This document shows, piece by piece, positions 5,750-6,766 of a DNA stretch of 6,766 nucleotides. The notes beneath the pieces were generated by a model that worked only from the letters and a program-made list of their open reading frames with translations, did not search any database and had not been told where the DNA came from. The position numbers were made by a program, and so were the translations under genes. Every line of letters starts with the position of its first letter. The stretch's first letter is position 1. The stretch comes from an uncultured archaeon (lineage in GTDB: Archaea; Halobacteriota; Methanosarcinia; Methanosarcinales; Methanoperedenaceae): the NCBI GenBank assembly GCA_902386085.1, contig CABMIA010000011.1:1-6766 (forward strand), written 5' to 3'.

Positions 5750-6766
5750 TTGCCGCGTGAAAAAATAGTGGATTTGAGTGTAGATTGGCTTGCGATTCTT
5801 GATCCTGAAGGCAATGTTGACAGGAGTCTTGAACCGGACCTCGATAATGAGCTGCTTGAAAAATTTTACAGGACAATGGTGCTTACCCGCCTTTATGATG
5901 ATAAAGCAGTGAAACTCCAGCGCCAGGGCAGGATGCTCACATATGGGGCATGCCTCGGGCAGGAGGCAAGCCAGATAGGGAGCGCATTTGCCATGAACCC
6001 TGACGACTGGTTTTTCCCGGCATTCAGGGAGCATGGCGTGCAGATATCGCGGGGTATCCCACTGAAGATGCTCTACATCTACTGGATGGGCTCTGAAGAT
6101 GCGAACCTGAAACTTCCTCCTAAAAACTTCACTGTCGCCATACCGGTGGCAACACAGGTGCTCCATGCGGTAGGCGCTGCCTGGGCTGCAAAGATCCGGA
6201 AGGAGAAGATTGCCTCAATCGTTTATTTCGGGGACGGCGCAACATCTGAAGGGGATTTCCATGAAGGCATGAATTTCGCGGGAGCTTTCAAGACCCCGAC
6301 TGTTTTCATTTGTCAGAACAACCAGTATGCCATATCCCTGCCGCGTGAAAAACAGACTGCCTCCAAAACGCTTGCTCAAAAGGCGCTGGCTTATGGTTTT
6401 GAAGGTATCCAGGTGGACGGCAATGATGTGCTTGCTGTGTACAGTGCGACAAAGGCGGCTCTTGACAAGGCAAGATCAGGCGGCGGGCCCACAATGATAG
6501 AGTGCTTCACCTACCGCCTTGGGGCGCACACGACCTCTGATGACCCAACGCGCTACCGGCAAAAGGCCGAGGAAGAGGCATGGAGGAAAAAGGATCCTAT
6601 CAAGCGCCTGCAGATATACCTTGGGAAAAAAGGTATCTGGAGCCAGGGTTATGAGGAAGGGCTGATAAAAGAACTGACAGAACAGGTCGAGAAAGCGGTT
6701 GAAGAGGCAGAGGCTTATAAACCGTGTGTGGAGAACATGTTCAGGTATGTATACGCGCAGATGCCC
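5750..6766 (+). CDS. pdhA: Pyruvate/2-oxoacid dehydrogenase E1 component, alpha subunit (cut by right edge)
   Basis: 339 codons run from TTG 5750 to the edge without a stop, probably most of a protein usually about 360-370 residues long. With the beta subunit it forms the thiamine-diphosphate enzyme that decarboxylates pyruvate (or a related 2-oxoacid) and passes the acyl group to the lipoyl arm of E2. The thiamine-binding motif is GDG at 161-163, 26 residues, then NN at 190-191. The family stretches YGACLGQEA (65-73), FPAFREHG (89-96) and YRLGAHTTSDDPTRYR (255-270) are also present. The match to PDH E1 alpha of bacteria and Thermoplasma-type archaea is strong; a branched-chain or acetoin dehydrogenase alpha subunit is the main alternative, since substrate cannot be read from these motifs. 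The gene lies 69 bases after the beta-helix gene. Genes for E1 beta, E2 and E3 would be expected next. LipA upstream provides the matching cofactor. Confidence 0.95.
   Translation, partial: MPREKIVDLSVDWLAILDPEGNVDRSLEPDLDNELLEKFYRTMVLTRLYDDKAVKLQRQGRMLTYGACLGQEASQIGSAFAMNPDDWFFPAFREHGVQISRGIPLKMLYIYWMGSEDANLKLPPKNFTVAIPVATQVLHAVGAAWAAKIRKEKIASIVYFGDGATSEGDFHEGMNFAGAFKTPTVFICQNNQYAISLPREKQTASKTLAQKALAYGFEGIQVDGNDVLAVYSATKAALDKARSGGGPTMIECFTYRLGAHTTSDDPTRYRQKAEEEAWRKKDPIKRLQIYLGKKGIWSQGYEEGLIKELTEQVEKAVEEAEAYKPCVENMFRYVYAQMP

Noticed and set aside
5290..6166. Minus-strand frames opposite the end of the beta-helix gene and the start of pdhA
   Set aside because: Antisense shadows; pdhA is secured by its ribosome site and the thiamine-binding motif.
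1..6766. CRISPR array, tRNA or rRNA gene, transposase or defence system
   Set aside because: No regularly spaced repeats, cloverleaf, conserved rRNA stretches or relevant protein motifs were seen on either strand.

Overview
The window most likely comes from an archaeon of the order Methanosarcinales, and an ANME-2d / 'Candidatus Methanoperedens'-like genome is the best single guess. The guess rests on several sequence features. There is a secreted single-haem cytochrome c with a small acidic tail. There is a large secreted beta-helix protein, rich in N-glycosylation sequons, that ends in the archaeal dockerin-like YF-type repeat. GGAGG-type ribosome sites and TATA-like boxes are present, the genes sit near 50% G+C, and the spacers are very A+T-rich. 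This is inference from family knowledge; no rRNA or methanogenesis marker lies in the window.

Layout. Positions 1-242 (minus strand) hold the start of a secreted protein that runs off the left edge. Positions 243-424 are its control region, with TATA-like elements facing in opposite directions and a leader hairpin. Positions 425-631 are an A+T-rich stretch with a doubtful 63-codon reading frame that ends inside a perfect 11-bp inverted repeat. Positions 632-1180 contain no convincing gene, but they include a striking 75% G+C island (711-840) that folds back on itself. Positions 1181-1537 encode the cytochrome c, followed by a 400-base spacer with two hairpins, one of them terminator-like. Positions 1956-3341 are a tight two-gene unit, AhpC-type peroxiredoxin then lipoyl synthase (lipA), 3 nt apart and in the same reading frame. 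Positions 3374-5680 encode the beta-helix surface protein, whose signal peptide is interrupted by an in-frame TAG. From 5750 to the right edge lies a 2-oxoacid (pyruvate) dehydrogenase E1 alpha subunit that starts at TTG and runs off the window.

How the genes work together. LipA builds the lipoyl group that the E2 subunit of a pyruvate or other 2-oxoacid dehydrogenase complex needs, and the E1 alpha gene lies 2.4 kb downstream on the same strand, so lipA and pdhA form a logical pair. The E1 beta, E2 and E3 genes are expected beyond the right edge but are not visible. The peroxiredoxin may protect the oxygen-sensitive iron-sulfur chemistry. The beta-helix gene between lipA and pdhA has no obvious link to lipoate metabolism.

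The observation most worth checking is the amber codon at 3422-3424. The protein clearly continues upstream of the first uninterrupted start codon, so the gene is either read through (pyrrolysine is known in relatives), newly broken, or mis-sequenced. I see no defence island, CRISPR array, transposase, tRNA or rRNA, and nothing I can honestly present as a new multi-gene system.
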